NCBI RefSeq assembly: GCF_023631325.1
Contig: NZ_JALQDG010000011.1
Location: 1 to 64,000 of the forward strand
Direction of reading: 5' to 3'
Origin: Caballeronia sp. INDeC2
GTDB taxonomy: Bacteria > Pseudomonadota > Gammaproteobacteria > Burkholderiales > Burkholderiaceae
Length of the DNA stretch: 64,000 bases
Shown here: positions 36,021 to 45,307 of the stretch, piece by piece
Numbering within the stretch: the stretch's first letter is position 1
Layout of the letters: each line of letters opens with the position of its first letter
Translations under genes and position numbers: made by a program
The notes under the pieces: generated by a model
Told to the model about the DNA's origin: nothing
What the model saw: the letters and a program-made list of their open reading frames with translations, nothing else
The model's database searches: none

Positions 36021-38150
36021 TTACTGCTGCGGGTGCGTGGGTTCCGCCTGTTGCGCCGCTTCGTTCAGAAGCGCCTTCGCCGAAAGACGCACACGACCCT
36101 TTTCGTCCGTCTGGATGACCTTGACCTTCACGATCTGGCCTTCCTTCAGGTAGTCGTTGATGTCCTTCACGCGCTCGTTGACGATCTCCGAGATGTGCAG
36201 CAGACCGTCCTTGCCCGGCAGGATGTTCACGATCGCGCCGAAGTCGAGCAGCTTGAGCACCGGGCCTTCGTAGACCTGGCCGACTTCCACTTCGGCCGTG
36301 ATGTTCTCGATGCGCTTCTTCGCGTCGGCCATGCCTTCAGCGCTCGTGCTCGCGATCGTCACGACGCCGTCGTCCGAAATGTCGATGGTCGTGCCGGTCT
36401 CTTCCGTCAGCGCGCGGATCACCGAGCCGCCCTTGCCGATCACGTCGCGGATCTTTTCCGGATTGATCTTGATGGTGATCATGCGCGGCGCGTAGTCGGA
36501 CAGTTCCGTGTTGGTGTGCGGAACCGCGGCCGTCATCTTGCCGAGGATGTGCATGCGGCCTTCCTTCGCCTGCGCGAGCGCGACCTGCATGATTTCCTTC
36601 GTGATGCCCTGGATCTTGATGTCCATCTGCAGCGCGGTCACGCCTTGCGCCGTGCCGGCCACCTTGAAGTCCATGTCGCCGAGGTGATCTTCGTCGCCGA
36701 GGATGTCGGTCAGAACCGCGAACTTGTTGCCTTCGAGGATCAAGCCCATCGCGATGCCCGCGACGTGCGCCTTCATCGGCACGCCGGCGTCCATCAGCGC
36801 GAGGCAGCCGCCGCACACCGAAGCCATCGACGACGAACCGTTCGATTCCGTGATTTCCGACACGACTCGGATCGAGTAGCCGAATTCGTCAGCACTCGGC
36901 AGGCACGCGACCAGCGCGCGCTTGGCCAGTCGGCCATGACCGATTTCACGGCGCTTGGGCGAACCGACGCGGCCGGTTTCGCCCGTCGCGAACGGGGGCA
37001 TGTTGTAGTGGAGCATGAAGCGCTCGCGGTATTCGCCTTCGAGCGCGTCGATGTTCTGCTCGTCGCCCTTGGTGCCGAGCGTCGCGACGACCAGCGCCTG
37101 CGTCTCGCCGCGCGTGAAGAGCGCCGAACCGTGCGTGCGCGGCAATACGCCCGTGCGGATTTCGATCGGGCGCACCGTGCGCGTGTCGCGGCCGTCGATG
37201 CGCGGCTCGCCGTTCAGGATCTGCGAACGGACGATCTTCGCTTCGATGTCGAACAACACGTTGCCGATGGTTGCCGCATCGGCCACTACTGCTTCCTCGG
37301 CGAGCTTCGCCGAGGTCGCCGCGTAGACTTCCTTCAGCTTGGCCGAACGCGCCTGCTTGTTGCGCAGCTGGTAGGCCGCTTCGAGTTCCGGCTTGGCGAT
37401 TTCCGTGACGCGCGAGATGAGCGCTTCGTTCTTCGGCGCCGGCTGCCAGTCCCACTCGGGCTTGCCGCCTTCGCGAACGAGTTCATGGATCGCGTCGATG
37501 GCCGTCTGCATCTGCTCGTGGCCGAACACGACCGCGCCGAGCATCACTTCTTCGGAGAGCTGCTGCGCTTCCGATTCGACCATCAGCACCGCGCGTTCCG
37601 TACCGGCGACGACGAGATCGAGCGCCGATTCCTTCATTTGCGGACGCGTCGGGTTCAGCACGTACTCGTTGTTGATGTATGCGACGCGCGCCGCGCCGAC
37701 CGGACCATTGAACGGCAAGCCCGACACGGCGAGCGCGGCCGATGCGCCGATCAGCGCGGGAATATCGGCCGGAACGTCCGGATTCAGCGACAGGACGTGG
37801 ATGACGACCTGCACTTCGTTATAGAAGCCTTCCGGGAAGAGCGGACGGAGCGGTCGGTCGATCAGGCGCGAGATAAGCGTTTCGCCTTCCGACGGACGGC
37901 CTTCGCGGCGGAAGAAGCCGCCGGGGATCTTGCCTGCGGCGTAGGTCTTTTCGAGGTAATCGACGGTCAGCGGGAAGAAGTCCTGGCCCGGCTTGGCGGT
38001 CTTTGCGCCGACGACGGTCGCGAGCACGACGGTGTCTTCGACATCGACGATCACCGCGCCGCTTGCCTGACGAGCGATTTCGCCCGTTTCCAGACGGACA
38101 TTGTGTTGTCCCCACTTAAATTCTTTGACGATTTTATTGAACATTGTCAC
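36021..38150 (-). CDS. pnp: Polyribonucleotide nucleotidyltransferase (PNPase)
   Basis: A 709-residue phosphorolytic 3'-5' exoribonuclease. Two RNase PH domains (about 1-215 and 310-540) flank an all-helical linker. A KH domain with the IGKGG loop is near 565, and an S1 domain follows at about 620-690. The C terminus is short and Gln/Pro-rich. In many bacteria pnp lies downstream of rpsO and represses its own mRNA after RNase III cleavage of a leader hairpin; both the order and such a hairpin (38223-38278) are seen here. Confidence 0.97.
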   Translation of the reverse strand: MTMFNKIVKEFKWGQHNVRLETGEIARQASGAVIVDVEDTVVLATVVGAKTAKPGQDFFPLTVDYLEKTYAAGKIPGGFFRREGRPSEGETLISRLIDRPLRPLFPEGFYNEVQVVIHVLSLNPDVPADIPALIGASAALAVSGLPFNGPVGAARVAYINNEYVLNPTRPQMKESALDLVVAGTERAVLMVESEAQQLSEEVMLGAVVFGHEQMQTAIDAIHELVREGGKPEWDWQPAPKNEALISRVTEIAKPELEAAYQLRNKQARSAKLKEVYAATSAKLAEEAVVADAATIGNVLFDIEAKIVRSQILNGEPRIDGRDTRTVRPIEIRTGVLPRTHGSALFTRGETQALVVATLGTKGDEQNIDALEGEYRERFMLHYNMPPFATGETGRVGSPKRREIGHGRLAKRALVACLPSADEFGYSIRVVSEITESNGSSSMASVCGGCLALMDAGVPMKAHVAGIAMGLILEGNKFAVLTDILGDEDHLGDMDFKVAGTAQGVTALQMDIKIQGITKEIMQVALAQAKEGRMHILGKMTAAVPHTNTELSDYAPRMITIKINPEKIRDVIGKGGSVIRALTEETGTTIDISDDGVVTIASTSAEGMADAKKRIENITAEVEVGQVYEGPVLKLLDFGAIVNILPGKDGLLHISEIVNERVKDINDYLKEGQIVKVKVIQTDEKGRVRLSAKALLNEAAQQAEPTHPQQ

Positions 38151-38222
38151 TCCTTCTACGTTGCGCCGCGCCGGTCGTCTGGCGCTGGCTGGGGCGGTCG
38201 CGGGCCACGCTTGAGAGGTGTG

Positions 38223-38278
38223 TTATGCCATTCCAGCGCGGGGCCTGCCGACGCGCGCGCCGCGCTGGAATGACACAA
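38223..38278 (-). promoter_or_regulatory. Long hairpin in the pnp leader (possible RNase III/PNPase autoregulation site)
   Basis: CATTCCAGCGCGG (38229-38241) is perfectly complementary to CCGCGCTGGAATG (38260-38272). Pairing extends outward with A-T, G-C and two wobble pairs to about 19 base pairs, enclosing an 18-base loop. It starts about 73 bases before the pnp ATG. E. coli pnp mRNA carries a leader stem that RNase III cuts as the first step of PNPase autoregulation; an equivalent role here is inference from position and size. Confidence 0.55.
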
Positions 38279-38420
38279 AGCTCTGCCGCGAGGCCGGACC
38301 GGGTGTCGAACCGGATGATGCATCCGGGTAAAAGCGATGAACTGCCGAAATCACTCACTACGAACTACGACGTGCCGACCGATGAAAATGCGATCGCGCA
38401 CCACTTCATGGCCGGACGTA

Positions 38421-38462
38421 CAAAAACAAAGTGCCTGTATCAGCGGACTGACACAGGCACTT
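38421..38462 (-). terminator. rpsO-pnp terminator/attenuator
   Basis: AAGTGCCTGT (38429-38438) pairs with ACAGGCACTT (38453-38462). On the minus strand it is followed by TGTTTTTG (38421-38428). It lies 28 bases after the rpsO stop, so pnp is reached by readthrough or by its own promoter. Confidence 0.8.
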
Positions 38463-38490
38463 CGTTCTAACGGCGGCCGTCTGACGACAA

Positions 38491-38760
38491 TTACTTGCGC
38501 AGACCCAGCTTTTCGATCAGCGAGCGGTAACGATCCGCATCCTTGCCCTTCAGGTAGTCGAGCAGCTTGCGACGGCGGCTCACCATGCGCAGCAGACCGC
38601 GGCGGCTATGATGATCCTTCGAGTGCGACTTGAAGTGGAGGGTGAGTTCGTTGATGCGGCTCGTCAGCAGTGCGACTTGCACTTCGGGGGAGCCGGTGTC
38701 GTTGGTGCCGCGCGCGTATTCTGCGACGATGTCGGACTTCTTGATTTCTGCTACGGACAT
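38491..38760 (-). CDS. rpsO: 30S ribosomal protein S15
   Basis: An 89-residue primary 16S rRNA-binding protein of the small-subunit platform. [27 protein letters not shown] is the family region, and [20 protein letters not shown] carries the rRNA-contacting basic residues. The length equals that of E. coli S15. It is preceded by an extended -10 promoter at 38864-38872 and followed by a terminator. Confidence 0.97.
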   Translation of the reverse strand: MSVAEIKKSDIVAEYARGTNDTGSPEVQVALLTSRINELTLHFKSHSKDHHSRRGLLRMVSRRRKLLDYLKGKDADRYRSLIEKLGLRK

Positions 38761-38863
38761 TTGCTTTTCCTTTGATACAGACAGGCGGTCACGGAAGAAA
38801 GGCCGTGCCGTGGGTTTGCCAATTTCGGATTTCGCCTAAGTTGAAGCCGAAGACGAAGCACAA

Positions 38864-38872
38864 AGTATAACA
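38864..38872 (-). promoter_or_regulatory. Extended -10 promoter of rpsO
   Basis: The minus strand reads TGTTATACT, an extended -10 (TGn-TATACT). No good -35 is seen. It gives a leader of about 95 bases before the rpsO ATG at 38760. Confidence 0.5.
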
Positions 38873-38917
38873 TAGCGCGCGCCGCCGGAGACAGGGTCCG
38901 GCAGGCGCGGATCACAT

Positions 38918-40207
38918 CTAACGTGCCGGGCGCGTCATCCTGCAGATCGTCGGCGGGACTGTCTTGTCGGCGGGAACGGCGAGCAGCGTGCGAAAGCCGT
39001 AGCCAGAGCCTTCGTTATCGAGCGCGACGCCTTTCGCGCCTGCCTTGTCCATTTCCATGACGTAAAGGGACTGGATCACCTGATGATCGTCGGCGCGCAT
39101 GGTCATCGCGTGGAAGCTTTCACCGTCGAACTTCATCCCCTCCAGCGCGCGCGCCACCGCGAGCGGGTTTGCGCTTCCCGCGCGCGTCATCGCCGAGGCA
39201 AGCATTTCGATCATCAGCGGCATGCGCGCGACGAGGTAATCGTCCGCTGCGGCGGGATAGCGGGCGCGGAACGCGCGGTAATAAGCGTCCGACGCCGCGC
39301 CGCCCACATTTGGATGCCAGTCCGCGACCGCGATCACGCGCTTCACGCCGGCGTCGCCGAGCGCGGCCGGCGCGCCCAGACTGTTTCCGTAGAACGTGTA
39401 GAACTTCGTGTCGAGGCCCTGCTCGCGCGCCGCCTTCACCAGCAGCGTCAGATCGTTGCCCCAGTTGCCGGTGATCACGGCGTCCGCCCCGCTCGAACGA
39501 ATTTTGGCGATGTAAGGGGCGAAGTCCTTCACGCGGCCGATCGGATGAAACTCGTCGCCCGCAATCGCGATGTCCGGTCGCCGCTCCTTGAGCGCGCGCT
39601 GCGCCTCGCGGCTCACGTCATGGCCGAAGCTGTAATCTTGATTCAGCAGATAAACCTTCCTGACCGCGCGATCGTCCTTCAACGCGTCGGCGAGCGCGTC
39701 CATGCGCATACCGGCGTGGGCGTCGAAACGGAAATGCCAAAAACTGCACGCGTCGTTGGTGAGCGCGGGATCGTCGGCGGAGTAATTGAGAAAGAGCACG
39801 CGGCGATCCGGTTCGCGCGTGTTCTGCTTGTCGATCGCCGCGACGAGCGCCGCCGCCACCGCCGAGCTGTTGCCCTGCATGACGAAGCCGATTCCGTCGT
39901 CGATCGCCGCGCGCAGTTGCACGAGACTCGCCTCGCTGCTGCCCTTGCCGTCGAGCACGACGAGTTGCAGCGGATGCATGCCGTCGGCGAGCTTCACGCC
40001 GCCCTGCGCGTTCACGCGCTCGACGCCGAAGCGCAGATTGCGCTCGACCATCGAGCCCGCGTTCGCGAACGGGCCGGAAATGCCCTCGATCAACCCGAGC
40101 TTGATGGGCGGCAAATCGGCCGCATTCGCCGTCAAAGACAACGCGAAACACGCCGATGCTACGGTGCGCAGCCATCGCGTCGCGCGCACGCCGATTCCTT
40201 TCTTCAT
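38918..40207 (-). CDS. Branched-chain amino acid-type ABC transporter substrate-binding protein
   Basis: A 429-residue periplasmic binding protein of the LivJ/type I fold (Peripla_BP_6). A signal peptide covers about residues 1-29 (cut after LTANA). IKLGLIEGISGPFANAGS is the start of the ligand domain, and YLLNQDYSFGHDVSREA follows in the second lobe. ATG 40207 is chosen because the frame upstream lacks homology and contains no signal. No permease or ATPase gene is adjacent, so it is an orphan; ligand unknown (members bind amino acids, amides or aromatic acids). Confidence 0.87.
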   Translation of the reverse strand: MKKGIGVRATRWLRTVASACFALSLTANAADLPPIKLGLIEGISGPFANAGSMVERNLRFGVERVNAQGGVKLADGMHPLQLVVLDGKGSSEASLVQLRAAIDDGIGFVMQGNSSAVAAALVAAIDKQNTREPDRRVLFLNYSADDPALTNDACSFWHFRFDAHAGMRMDALADALKDDRAVRKVYLLNQDYSFGHDVSREAQRALKERRPDIAIAGDEFHPIGRVKDFAPYIAKIRSSGADAVITGNWGNDLTLLVKAAREQGLDTKFYTFYGNSLGAPAALGDAGVKRVIAVADWHPNVGGAASDAYYRAFRARYPAAADDYLVARMPLMIEMLASAMTRAGSANPLAVARALEGMKFDGESFHAMTMRADDHQVIQSLYVMEMDKAGAKGVALDNEGSGYGFRTLLAVPADKTVPPTICRMTRPAR

Positions 40208-40402
40208 GGGTTCCGCCGATCCGCCGAAAGCGCGGATCATAGGCCGCGGCGGGCGCGCCGCGCAAGTCCGGCATTGCCGACACATCCGCTCGAATACCGC
40301 GACGTATCGGCGAATGTTTTGCCGCGCGCGCGTGTCAAAATCACGGGAAACATCGAATAAACGCTGCTCGCCGCCGCGAGGAGCAAGCACGTGGAGGCTT
40401 CA

Positions 40403-40918
40403 ATGCTGCACAAACTCAACCGCATGCGCGCATCGCTTGCATGCGCGGGCGTCGCGCTCCTTCTGTCGGCCTGCGCGCAGCCGTGGCAGAACTATCAGGC
40501 CGGCGCGGATGCATCGACGATCACCGCGCGCCTCGGCCCGCCGCGCGAAGTCTACGATTTGCCCGACGGCGGCAAGCGCCTGATGTGGCCGACGCAACCG
40601 CTCGGCGAATTCACCACCGCCGCCGATATCGACGCATCCGGCAAAATCGTCAACGTCAGACAGGTGCTCGACGAGAACGAGTTCTACAAGGCGCAGATCG
40701 GCACGTGGACGAGAAAGGACGTGCTCGTGAACTTCGGCCGGCCGGTGGAGACGTCGTACTTTCCGCTGATGAAGCGCGAAGTGTGGACGTATCGATATAT
40801 GGAAGCGAACATCTGGTACCTGATGTACAACTTCTATTTCGACGATCAGGGCATTTTGCGCATGACGCAGAAAACGCCCGACCCGCTTCATGATCCCGAC
40901 CGGCGCAATCTGTTCTGA
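40403..40918 (+). CDS. BamE/SmpA-like outer-membrane lipoprotein
   Basis: A 171-residue lipoprotein. The lipobox LSAC places the lipidated cysteine at C24. The mature part contains two short BamE-like repeats: residues about 38-75 (TARLGPPREVYDLPDGGKRLMW) and about 110-150 (LVNFGRPVETSYFPLMKREVWTYRYM). The ATG at 40403 is chosen over the in-frame GTG at 40391 because GTGGAGG lies six bases before it. It is divergent from the binding-protein gene. Similarity to BamE suggests envelope assembly, but the function is not proven. A terminator follows at 40943-40966. Confidence 0.7.
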   Translation: MLHKLNRMRASLACAGVALLLSACAQPWQNYQAGADASTITARLGPPREVYDLPDGGKRLMWPTQPLGEFTTAADIDASGKIVNVRQVLDENEFYKAQIGTWTRKDVLVNFGRPVETSYFPLMKREVWTYRYMEANIWYLMYNFYFDDQGILRMTQKTPDPLHDPDRRNLF

Positions 40919-40942
40919 GCGGATGCGCGCCGCGCCATGAAT

Positions 40943-40966
40943 AAAGCCCTCTCGCGAGGGCTTTTT
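40943..40966. terminator. Bidirectional Rho-independent terminator
   Basis: AAAGCCCTC (40943-40951) and GAGGGCTTT (40956-40964) with a TCGC tetraloop and a T tail to 40966. It lies between the converging lipoprotein gene and leuA. Confidence 0.85.
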
Positions 40967-40994
40967 GCATTTCAGACGAGACCGCGCCCGCAAA

Positions 40995-42539
40995 TCAAAG
41001 CTGCGGATTGAGCTTCTCGACCTTCGAATGCAGCTTGTTCAACGCGGCGATATACGCCTTCGCCGACGCGGCGACGATATCCGGATCCGTGCCCACGCCG
41101 TTCACGATTCGCCCGCTCTTCGACAGACGCACCGTCACTTCGCCCTGCGCCTGCGTGCCGGTGGTAATCGCGTTGACCGAGTACAGCACGAGTTCCGCGC
41201 CGCTCTCGACCTTCGATTCGATCGCGTGCAACGTCGCATCGACGGGACCGTTGCCGCCCGCTTCGCCCGTGACTTCACTGCCTTCGACTGCGAACACGAC
41301 CGTCGCCTGCGGCTGCTCGCCGGTTTCCGAATGCTGCTTCATCGACACGAAGCGGAAGTGCTCCTTCGCCTGCGCCTCGGCGGATTCCTCGGAGACGATC
41401 TGCATGATGTCTTCGTCGAAGATTTCGGCCTTGCGGTCGGCGAGGTCCTTGAAGCGCGCGAATGCGGCGTTCACGTCGGCTTCGGATTCGAGCGTCACGC
41501 CGAGTTCTTCCAGACGCTGCTTGAACGCGTTACGGCCCGACAGCTTGCCGAGCACGATCTTGTTCGCGCTCCAGCCCACGTCTTCGGCGCGCATGATTTC
41601 GTAGGTGTCGCGCGCCTTCAGCACGCCGTCCTGGTGGATGCCCGACGCGTGTGCAAACGCGTTCGCGCCGACGACCGCCTTGTTCGGCTGCACGACGAAA
41701 CCGGTGATCTGCGAGACGAGCTTGGACGTGGGAACGATCTGCGACGTGTCGATGCCGAGATCGAGGCCGAAGTAGTCCTTGCGCGTCTTCACGGCCATCA
41801 CGATTTCTTCGAGCGACGTATTGCCCGCGCGCTCGCCGAGACCGTTGATCGTGCACTCGACCTGACGCGCGCCGCCGATCTGCACGCCCGCGAGCGAATT
41901 GGCGACCGCGAGGCCGAGGTCGTCGTGGCAGTGAACCGACCAGACGGCCTTGTCGGAATTGGGCACGCGCTCACGCAGCGTCTTGACGAGATTGCCGTAA
42001 TGCTCCGGAATTCCGTAACCGACCGTATCCGTGATGTTGATCGTGCGCGCGCCTTCCTCGATCACCCCTTCGAGCACGCGGCAGAGGAAATCGATATCCG
42101 AGCGGCTGCCGTCTTCCGGCGAGAACTCGACGTCATCGGTGAACTTGCGCGCGAAGCGCACTGCCAGGCGCGCCTGATCGTAGACCTGCCCCGGCGTCAT
42201 GCGCAGCTTCTTTTCCATGTGCAGCGCCGACGTGGCGATGAACGTGTGAATGCGAAACTGATTCGCGGGCTTCAACGCGTCGGCGGCGCGCTGGATGTCC
42301 TTGTCGTTGGCGCGGGCGAGCGAGCAGACCGTGCTGTCCTTCACGAGCGACGCGATGGTGTTGATCGCGTCGAAATCGCCGTTCGAGCTCGCGGCGAAGC
42401 CCGCCTCGATCACGTCGACCTTCATGCGCTCCAGCTGCTTCGCGATGCGGATCTTCTCTTCCTTCGTCATCGACGCGCCGGGGGACTGCTCGCCATCGCG
42501 CAAGGTCGTGTCGAAAATGATCAACTTGTCTGCTGCCAT
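40995..42539 (-). CDS. leuA: 2-isopropylmalate synthase
   Basis: A 514-residue enzyme condensing acetyl-CoA with 2-oxoisovalerate, the first committed step of leucine synthesis. The TIM barrel starts at [16 protein letters not shown], with D10, R14 and D15 for metal and substrate; [19 protein letters not shown] is the second signature. The C-terminal domain (about 390-514) is the LeuA regulatory domain for leucine feedback. AGGAG six bases before the ATG can pair with CTCC just upstream. A leucine-CTA-rich leader ORF precedes the gene. Confidence 0.96.
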   Translation of the reverse strand: MAADKLIIFDTTLRDGEQSPGASMTKEEKIRIAKQLERMKVDVIEAGFAASSNGDFDAINTIASLVKDSTVCSLARANDKDIQRAADALKPANQFRIHTFIATSALHMEKKLRMTPGQVYDQARLAVRFARKFTDDVEFSPEDGSRSDIDFLCRVLEGVIEEGARTINITDTVGYGIPEHYGNLVKTLRERVPNSDKAVWSVHCHDDLGLAVANSLAGVQIGGARQVECTINGLGERAGNTSLEEIVMAVKTRKDYFGLDLGIDTSQIVPTSKLVSQITGFVVQPNKAVVGANAFAHASGIHQDGVLKARDTYEIMRAEDVGWSANKIVLGKLSGRNAFKQRLEELGVTLESEADVNAAFARFKDLADRKAEIFDEDIMQIVSEESAEAQAKEHFRFVSMKQHSETGEQPQATVVFAVEGSEVTGEAGGNGPVDATLHAIESKVESGAELVLYSVNAITTGTQAQGEVTVRLSKSGRIVNGVGTDPDIVAASAKAYIAALNKLHSKVEKLNPQL

Positions 42540-42545
42540 GTTGGG

Positions 42546-42558
42546 CTCCTGTGGGGAG
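42546..42558 (-). promoter_or_regulatory. Possible Shine-Dalgarno-sequestering hairpin of leuA
   Basis: On the minus strand CTCC (42555-42558), five bases CCACA, then GGAG (42546-42549) can form a short hairpin covering the leuA ribosome-binding site. A further hairpin CGCCA/TGGCG lies at 42613-42626. No T run follows either, so they are not obvious transcription terminators. Confidence 0.4.
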
Positions 42559-42666
42559 ATTTATCGATTGTTGGGTGGAAGACGATAAGGCAAAAGGGAA
42601 TTCGGGTGTTCGCGCCACCGCTGGCGTCGAAAACCTGAAAGACGAGCAGACGGGAGGCGAGACGAA

Positions 42667-42753
42667 TCAGCGCGGTAGGCGCGCTAGCAGCGATAGTGCG
42701 TGTAGCGACGCACCAGCCGGGAATAGCGAGAAGGGGAACGAGAAAAAATTCAT
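42667..42753 (-). CDS. Putative leuA leader peptide (28 aa, CTA-leucine rich)
   Basis: A 28-codon ORF on the minus strand, MNFFSFPFSLFPAGASLHAL followed by SLLARLPR, ends 127 bases before leuA. Of its six leucine codons, five (residues 10, 17, 20, 23, 26) are CTA, a codon that is very rare in this GC-rich genome, and one is CTG. The E. coli leu leader likewise uses CUA codons to sense charged tRNA-Leu. A promoter -10 (TATAGT) ends seven bases before the ATG, so the peptide may be translated from a leaderless 5' end. I infer ribosome-stalling control of leuA; this is not demonstrated. Confidence 0.6.
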   Translation of the reverse strand: MNFFSFPFSLFPAGASLHALSLLARLPR

Positions 42754-42759
42754 TCAAAA

Positions 42760-42788
42760 ACTATAACGGCTTTTAGAGGCGCGTGCAA
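42760..42788 (-). promoter_or_regulatory. Candidate promoter of the leuA leader transcript
   Basis: The minus strand has TTGCAC (42783-42788), a 17-base spacer and TATAGT (42760-42765). Transcription would begin at about 42753, the A of the leader ATG. Confidence 0.5.
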
Positions 42789-42847
42789 TGAGGCTTTCCG
42801 ATCGCGCCGATTGACGTTCCACTTGCCGCGCCATTGCGCTGAAAGAC

Positions 42848-42883
42848 AAAAAAGCCTGCGTCCCAAAAGGAGGCAGGCTTTTT
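42848..42883 (-). terminator. Rho-independent terminator of the NlpC/P60 gene
   Basis: AAAAAGCCTGC (42849-42859) pairs with GCAGGCTTTTT (42873-42883). It is 18 bases after the C40 hydrolase stop on the minus strand, and its A run gives the T tail. Confidence 0.85.
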
Positions 42884-42901
42884 CGAATGTCGAAGCGACG
42901 A

Positions 42902-43561
42902 TCAGTAACCGCCGATCGACGCGCTCACGCGCTGGCGCAGTTCCGAGCCATCGCCGATAGGCGCGTTCTCGATACGGCGCGCGCCTTGGAAGCGCTTTTC
43001 CCAATAGCCGTCTTCCATGTCGTCAACGCGGATCGTGCTGCCGGTGGACGGCGAATGCACGAACTTGTTGTCGCCGATATAGATGCCGACGTGAGAGAAC
43101 GAACGGCGCATCGTATTGAAGAACACGAGATCGCCCGGCTTCAGATCGGAGACGGTCACCTTCTCTCCGACGCGGCTCATTTCCTCGGCGCGGCGCGGCA
43201 AGGTCATGCCGAGCGTGTCCTGGAAGACGTAGCGTACGAAGCCGCTGCAGTCGAGGCCCGAATCCGGCGTGTTGCCGCCCCAGCGATAGCGCACGCCGAT
43301 CATGTTGAGCGCGCCGACGACGACGTCGCCCGCCTTGCTCGCCACGCCCGACAGAAAGGACTTCGCGCCGCCCGGATTGCTAGGGGCGTCTGCGCTGGTT
43401 GCGTCAGCGGATTTACTGGACGGAAAAATGCCGTTGTTGGCATTTTGGCTGCTACTGCTGACTTCGTCGGCGAACGCGCCGGAAGTTGTTGTCATCAGAA
43501 GGCCGATTAACATACCCGCGGCGGCGCGCGCGCATGCTTGAGTCAACGTGAGTGGTTGCAT
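42902..43561 (-). CDS. Secreted NlpC/P60 (C40) peptidoglycan hydrolase
   Basis: A 219-residue exported cysteine peptidase. A signal peptide spans about residues 1-31. A Ser/Asn-rich linker to about 70 precedes the NlpC/P60 domain. The catalytic C105 (GLDCSGFVRYVF), H157 (SFSHVGIYIG) and H169 (KFVHSP) fit the C40 family, which cleaves D-glutamyl-diaminopimelate bonds in cell-wall peptides. ATG 43561 is preferred over an upstream in-frame codon because the signal peptide begins there. A near-consensus promoter lies 60-90 bases upstream. Confidence 0.9.
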   Translation of the reverse strand: MQPLTLTQACARAAAGMLIGLLMTTTSGAFADEVSSSSQNANNGIFPSSKSADATSADAPSNPGGAKSFLSGVASKAGDVVVGALNMIGVRYRWGGNTPDSGLDCSGFVRYVFQDTLGMTLPRRAEEMSRVGEKVTVSDLKPGDLVFFNTMRRSFSHVGIYIGDNKFVHSPSTGSTIRVDDMEDGYWEKRFQGARRIENAPIGDGSELRQRVSASIGGY

Positions 43562-43623
43562 CGGTCGGTAGGTTTTACAATTAAAAGCTGCGAAATCAGG
43601 GAGATACGTGAAAGTTTGGAGGG

Positions 43624-43652
43624 ATACTAGCCACAAAGTATTTAACTGTCAA
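43624..43652 (-). promoter_or_regulatory. Strong sigma-70 promoter of the NlpC/P60 gene
   Basis: The minus strand has a perfect -35 TTGACA (43647-43652), a 17-base spacer and TAGTAT (43624-43629), in an A/T-rich stretch. The leader would be about 56 bases. Confidence 0.75.
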
Positions 43653-43708
43653 AAGAAATAGAAAAATACAATTGAGACGGGCACCCAATTGGTGAAAAAG
43701 AAAGATTT

Positions 43709-45307
43709 TTAGGAATTCAGGGCTGCTTTCAGTAGCTTTCTTGTGTATTCGTCAGAGGGGTTCGCAAAAATCTTCTCTACTTCGCCGGACTCGACGACAA
43801 AACCATTCCGCATGACCGCGACGCGATGCGCCATCGCGCCGATCACCTGCAAGTCATGGCTAATGAAAACGTAACCGAGATTGTGCTTCTTCTGAATGTC
43901 CGCGAGGAGTGCAAGTACTTGAGTTTGAATGGAAACATCGAGTGCGCTCGTCGGTTCGTCGAGGATCAGGATGCTCGGTTCGAGCACCAGCGCGCGCGCA
44001 ATCGCGATGCGCTGCCGCTGCCCGCCAGAGAATTCATGCGGATAGCGATCGAGCGCCGCGCGCTCCATGCCGACTTCGCGCAGCACCGCGATTACCTTCG
44101 TGCGCCGCGCGGCCGCATCGAGTTCCGGGCGATGCAGCGCGAGCCCTTCCCCGACGATCCGCTCCACCGTCTGCCGCGGCGACAGCGAACTGAACGGGTC
44201 CTGAAACACAACTTGCAGATTCGAGCGCAGCACGGCTTTTTCGCGTCCGCGAAAATCGCCGATCGCGCGGCCCCGGAACTGCACCGTGCCGTTGGAGACG
44301 CGTTGCAGGCCGAGCAGCGCCATCGCGAGCGTGGACTTGCCCGAACCCGATTCCCCGACGATGCCGAGCGTCTCGCCCTGCCGCACCGTCAGCGAGACGT
44401 CGTCGACGGCCTTGAAGCGGCCGCGCCGGAACCAGCCCGCGAAACCAGGCAGGCGCGTCGCGTAATCGACGGACACATCCTTCGCGTCGAGCAGCACCGG
44501 CGCGATCGGCAGCACCGGCAGCACGTTGCGCTTCGGCTTGCTCTGCATCAGCCGCTTCGTGTACGGATGCTGCGGCGACGTAAAAATCTCTCCGACGACA
44601 GCGCTTTCGACCAGCACGCCCTTCTCCATCACCGCGACGCGCTCCGCGAAGCGCCGCACGAGGTTCAGGTCGTGCGTGATGAGCAGCACCGCCATGCCGC
44701 GCTTCTCGGCTTCATCTCGTTGAAGTTCCAGCAGCAAGTCGACGATCTGCGCGCGGATCGTCACGTCGAGCGCCGTGGTCGGCTCGTCGGCGAGCAAAAG
44801 CCGCGGCCGGCAGGCGAGCGCCATCGCGATCATCACGCGCTGGCGCTGCCCGCCCGAAAGCTGATGCGGATAGTTGTCCACACGCCTTTCCGGCTCGGTG
44901 ATGCCGGTACGCGCGAGTAGCGCGATCGCGCGTTGCCGCGCCTCGCGCGGGCTCGTGCCGTCGTGCAACTGGATCGTCTCGCCGATCTGGTCGCCGACCG
45001 TGTAGAGCGGATTGAGCGCCGTCATCGGCTCCTGAAAGATCATCGCGATGTCGGAGCCGCGCAGACCGCGCATCGCGTGCTCGCTCTTAGACAGCAACTC
45101 CTCGCCGGCGAAGCGGATCGAGCCAGTCACCTCGGCATCGCGCACGAGGCGCAGGATCGACAGCGCCGTCACGCTCTTGCCCGAGCCCGACTCGCCGACG
45201 AGCGCCACACGCTCGCCCGCGCGGATATCGAGATTCACGCCATCGACGGCGAGCGTGTCGCCGAAACGCACGCGCAGGTCTTCGATCGAAAGAAGCGGCT
45301 CGCTCAC
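43709..45307 (-). CDS. yejF: Peptide ABC transporter ATP-binding protein YejF
   Basis: A 532-residue fused ATPase with two complete ABC cassettes. Each has a Walker A GESGSGKS, an LSGGQ-type signature ([34 protein letters not shown]) and a Walker B ([24 protein letters not shown]). It energises the YejABEF importer of oligopeptides; in enteric bacteria this system also admits microcin C. The start is GTG at 45307, overlapping the yejE stop (GTGA). It is the last gene of yejABEF. Confidence 0.93.
   Translation of the reverse strand: MSEPLLSIEDLRVRFGDTLAVDGVNLDIRAGERVALVGESGSGKSVTALSILRLVRDAEVTGSIRFAGEELLSKSEHAMRGLRGSDIAMIFQEPMTALNPLYTVGDQIGETIQLHDGTSPREARQRAIALLARTGITEPERRVDNYPHQLSGGQRQRVMIAMALACRPRLLLADEPTTALDVTIRAQIVDLLLELQRDEAEKRGMAVLLITHDLNLVRRFAERVAVMEKGVLVESAVVGEIFTSPQHPYTKRLMQSKPKRNVLPVLPIAPVLLDAKDVSVDYATRLPGFAGWFRRGRFKAVDDVSLTVRQGETLGIVGESGSGKSTLAMALLGLQRVSNGTVQFRGRAIGDFRGREKAVLRSNLQVVFQDPFSSLSPRQTVERIVGEGLALHRPELDAAARRTKVIAVLREVGMERAALDRYPHEFSGGQRQRIAIARALVLEPSILILDEPTSALDVSIQTQVLALLADIQKKHNLGYVFISHDLQVIGAMAHRVAVMRNGFVVESGEVEKIFANPSDEYTRKLLKAALNS

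Larger units (their letters stand above)
38151..38490 (-). other. rpsO-pnp intergenic region / pnp leader
   Basis: This 340-base stretch has no gene. On the minus strand it holds, in order, the rpsO terminator (38421-38462), about 140 bases without recognised motifs, a long hairpin (38223-38278) and about 70 bases of leader ending in GTAGAAGGAGTGACA before the pnp ATG, with AAGGAG as a clear Shine-Dalgarno. Confidence 0.7.

Noticed and set aside
35511..38273. A 920-codon open frame on the plus strand opposite the quinone oxidoreductase and pnp
   Set aside because: It is antisense to two well-conserved genes, is rich in Arg/Asp/His as high-GC shadow frames are, and has no recognisable domain.
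42521..42757. A 78-codon TTG-started frame overlapping the leuA start as the leader peptide
   Set aside because: It depends on a TTG start without a ribosome-binding site. The ATG-started 28-codon frame beside it has the striking CTA bias and sits directly after the promoter.
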